Source: an uncultured bacterium
GTDB lineage: Bacteria; Planctomycetota; UBA1135; GCA-002686595
Reading direction: 5' to 3'
Assembly (NCBI GenBank): GCA_913058555.1
Contig: CAJXRJ010000380.1
Span: forward strand, 1 to 7,336
Length of the DNA: 7,336 bases
The stretch's first letter is position 1. Each line of letters opens with the position of its first letter. The translations under genes and the position numbers were made by a program. Shown here piece by piece: positions 5,295-7,336 of the stretch. Below the pieces are notes generated by a model. The model was not told the DNA's origin, did no database searches, and was given only the letters and a program-made list of their open reading frames with translations.

Positions 5295-7208
5295 TTACTT
5301 GCGGTGGAACGCCTTCTCCAATTCGTGGAGAGAGAACTTCACCCGAGTGGGCCTGGCGTGGGGACACGTCTGGTCGGTGCCCGCCGCCCGGGCGCGCTCC
5401 AGGAGTGCGCGGATCGAGGATTGATCGAGGGCATCGCCGGCCATGATCGAAGAGCGGCACGAGGCCCGGTGCAGGACCTCCTCGAGCACGTCCTCCGCAT
5501 CGGGGGCCTTCCCGGTCCGGGCGATGACATCGATGATGTCGCGGACGATGCCCTCGGGATCAGGGCGGCGAATGCGCACCGGAATCCCGTGGACCGCGAC
5601 GGTCTTCTCACCGAAGGGCTCCACGTGCACACCAATGCGCCGAAGGGACTCGGCGTGTTCGGACACGAGGGCGACTTCGGCCTGGGTGAGGTCCACAAGC
5701 TCGGGCGTCAGGAGCTGTTGAATCTCGACCTTGCCGTCCCCCACTTCCTTGCGGAGTTCCTCGAAGGTGAGGCGTTCGTGGAGCGCGTGCTGGTCGATGA
5801 TCTCGAAGCCGTCCGGCAACGCACGGATGAGGTACGTGCGATCGACTTGGAGGTAGGGCCCGCGGAGATCGTCCACGGCGTGCCAATCGGCATGCTCCGG
5901 AGAGCCTTCGCCTTCAACGGAAGGTGGCGGCGCCGTGCCGTGCACGTCTCGCACCTCGTAGCCCCCCTGCGGAGCCGGAGTGGCCGCGCCCCCCCATGGA
6001 GCGGGCGCTGAACCTATCCCTGCGCCCGGCGAAGCGCCGCCGGGGCTGCGCGGGATCCACGCTTCGGACACGCGCCCGCGGGCGCCCATGGGCCCGGGGT
6101 CTGGCAACGTCTCGCGCTGCAAACTACGCTCCTCCCGGCGCCGCACCGAGTCGATCATCGACTCCCCGGGCGTGGCCATGTTGGTGCGCATCACCGCCTC
6201 GCGAATCGCGTTCACGAGGAAACCAAAGAGCGAGCGCTCGTCCCTGAGGCGCACCTCACTCTTCGCTGGATGTACGTTGACGTCGACCGATTCCGGATCC
6301 AGCCAGAGGTGCAGGAAACCCACGGGCTGCAGGCCGTGCACAAGGACTCCGCGGTAGGCGTCCTTGAGGATCCGCATGAGCACCTTGTCCTTGAGGGGCC
6401 GACCGTTCAGGAACCACATCTGGCGGCGCGCGTCGCGGCGCGCGAAGCGCGGCGGCGCCACGTAGCCGTAGATCCGTGTCGTGCCCTTCTGGGACTCCAC
6501 GCGCTCGAGCTCTTCAGCGAGCTCTGCCCCAAAGACCCGGCGGATGCGGGCCGCCAGGTCCATGGTGGGCTCGACATCGAAGGCGCGTCGGCCCCCGTGG
6601 TTCACGGTAAAGCCGATGCCACCGGCGCCGGACTCATCGGCCGGATGGGCCAAGGCGGCCCTCTGGACCACGTCCATACACCGGGCGAGCTCAGTTTGCT
6701 CGCGCTTCAGGAACCGGCGCCTCGCCGGCGTATTGAAGAAGAGGTCGCGCACTTCGACGATGGTGCCCTCGGGCATGCCAGCCGGCGTGATGCGCCCGCG
6801 CTGGCCGCCCTCCTCGACGATCTCGCCGCCGATGTCTTGGCCCCGGGGCCGGGACCGGATCTTGGCCCTCGACACGGACGCCATGGACGCCAATGCCTCG
6901 CCGCGGAACCCAAGGCTCGCGATGTGGTCCAGGTCCTCCGGCTTTCGAAGCTTGCTCGTGGCGTGGGCTTCGAAGGCGAGGCCTAGGTCGGCCGTCCCCA
7001 TACCGATGCCGTCGTCCGTGATGCGAACGAGGCGCATGCCGCCTTCTTCAAGGTCGATCGTGATGCGGGTCGCACCGGCGTCGACGGCGTTGTCCAGGAG
7101 CTCTCGGACCACGGATGCGGGGCGCTCAATCACCTCCCCCGCCGCGATCTGATTGCGGACCACCTCGGACAGGACCGCGATGCGCGGCTCAGTAACGGAC
7201 TCGGTCAT
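5295..7208 (-). CDS. mutL: DNA mismatch repair protein, endonuclease-type
   Basis: MutL is the ATP-driven go-between of mismatch repair: it is recruited by MutS at a mismatch and, in this type, nicks the new strand itself. The 637-residue product has the GHKL ATPase domain with RNQIAAGEVIERPASVV (18-34), catalytic Glu36, Asn40, DDGIGM (65-70), HATSK (82-86) and GFRGEAL (100-106). Then come DLFFNTPARRRFLK (155-168), the NGR loop (268-270) and DVNVHPAK (309-316). A Pro/Gly/Ala-rich linker spans about 365-449. The C-terminal domain carries DQHALHERLTFEE (472-484), which satisfies the metal-binding DQHA(X)2E(X)4E endonuclease motif, then SCRSSIMAGD (583-592) and CPHARPT (615-621). Endonuclease-type MutL is usual in bacteria without MutH. 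Departures from common sequence are Asp39 for Glu in the N box, Met for Lys in the SCR motif and CPHAR for CPHGR. The start overlaps the stop of an upstream gene as ATGA, and GAGTGGGG just before may serve as ribosome binding site. Confidence 0.97.
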   Translation of the reverse strand: MTESVTEPRIAVLSEVVRNQIAAGEVIERPASVVRELLDNAVDAGATRITIDLEEGGMRLVRITDDGIGMGTADLGLAFEAHATSKLRKPEDLDHIASLGFRGEALASMASVSRAKIRSRPRGQDIGGEIVEEGGQRGRITPAGMPEGTIVEVRDLFFNTPARRRFLKREQTELARCMDVVQRAALAHPADESGAGGIGFTVNHGGRRAFDVEPTMDLAARIRRVFGAELAEELERVESQKGTTRIYGYVAPPRFARRDARRQMWFLNGRPLKDKVLMRILKDAYRGVLVHGLQPVGFLHLWLDPESVDVNVHPAKSEVRLRDERSLFGFLVNAIREAVMRTNMATPGESMIDSVRRREERSLQRETLPDPGPMGARGRVSEAWIPRSPGGASPGAGIGSAPAPWGGAATPAPQGGYEVRDVHGTAPPPSVEGEGSPEHADWHAVDDLRGPYLQVDRTYLIRALPDGFEIIDQHALHERLTFEELRKEVGDGKVEIQQLLTPELVDLTQAEVALVSEHAESLRRIGVHVEPFGEKTVAVHGIPVRIRRPDPEGIVRDIIDVIARTGKAPDAEDVLEEVLHRASCRSSIMAGDALDQSSIRALLERARAAGTDQTCPHARPTRVKFSLHELEKAFHRK

Positions 7209-7336
7209 CGCCCCACTCTACCGCGCTGACGCCACGCCAAGGCAAGGTGAACGAAGTCGGTGGCGTCGACGGTCACCGAAGACCGGGAACGGCGCTCGAG
7301 GCCTCCGAGCTGATCGAGCATGGGGCGCCAATGGGA
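7205..7336 (-). CDS. C-terminal end of an unidentified gene upstream of mutL (partial)
   Basis: An open frame enters from the right edge and codes for 43 residues before a TGA at 7207-7205. It starts SHWRPMLDQLGGLERR and ends WRQRGRVGR. The stop overlaps the mutL ATG in the arrangement ATGA, typical of cotranscribed, translationally coupled genes. The frame is open right to the window edge. The fragment is Arg-rich near its end and soluble-looking. It is too short to assign to a family, and I do not name a function. The evidence that it is real is the open frame plus the overlap, not homology. Confidence 0.6.
   Translation of the reverse strand, partial: SHWRPMLDQLGGLERRSRSSVTVDATDFVHLALAWRQRGRVGR

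Noticed and set aside
6270..6986. Plus-strand open frame of 238 residues
   Set aside because: It is antisense to the conserved ATPase domain of MutL and has no recognisable motif.
1..7336. CRISPR arrays, tRNA or rRNA genes, insertion sequences, phage or defence genes
   Set aside because: No regularly spaced repeats, no cloverleaf-type sequence, and no transposase, integrase, nuclease or toxin-antitoxin motif were found in any open frame on either strand.

Overview
The window is a GC-rich bacterial chromosomal segment (by eye about two thirds G+C) with densely packed housekeeping genes. Two genes for exported proteins of unknown function sit among them. The recognisable genes are a MraY/WecA-type polyprenyl-phosphate sugar-phosphate transferase, nadD (NAD synthesis), miaA (tRNA modification) and mutL (mismatch repair). 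No mobile element, CRISPR array, rRNA or tRNA is visible. The phylum cannot be fixed from the sequence. Two N-terminal signal/lipobox-like peptides, weak ribosome binding sites and an endonuclease-type MutL suggest a GC-rich, non-enteric, didermic bacterium. Planctomycetota is my impression only.

Layout, left to right. Bases 1-45 are not biological: they are an Illumina Nextera i7 adapter left on the contig end. The native sequence starts at 46, inside the 3' part of a minus-strand sugar-phosphate transferase gene (46-1012) that is cut off by the contig end. Its start overlaps the stop of nadD (1012-1851, minus) as TGATG, so the two look translationally coupled. A 375-base divergent intergenic region (1852-2226) holds a perfect 22-bp palindrome and a possible sigma70-like promoter. 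A small putative lipoprotein gene follows (2227-2793, plus). It converges on miaA (2935-3918, minus) across a strong hairpin likely to end transcription from both sides. Both convergent genes carry a 17-bp tandem duplication exactly at the stop codon. Miaa's start region is divergent, across 84 bases, from a second exported protein of unknown function (4003-5214, plus). That gene converges on mutL (5295-7208, minus) across another strong hairpin. mutL overlaps by ATGA the 3' end of an unidentified gene that enters from the right edge (7205-7336, minus).

The transcription units are therefore: [unknown gene - mutL], [miaA], and [nadD - transferase] on the minus strand, interleaved with two single plus-strand genes for exported proteins. 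I see no single new multi-gene system. The most useful observations are the adapter, the truncated transferase gene with an altered active-site motif, the palindrome, the paired stop-codon duplications and the two unassigned exported proteins.
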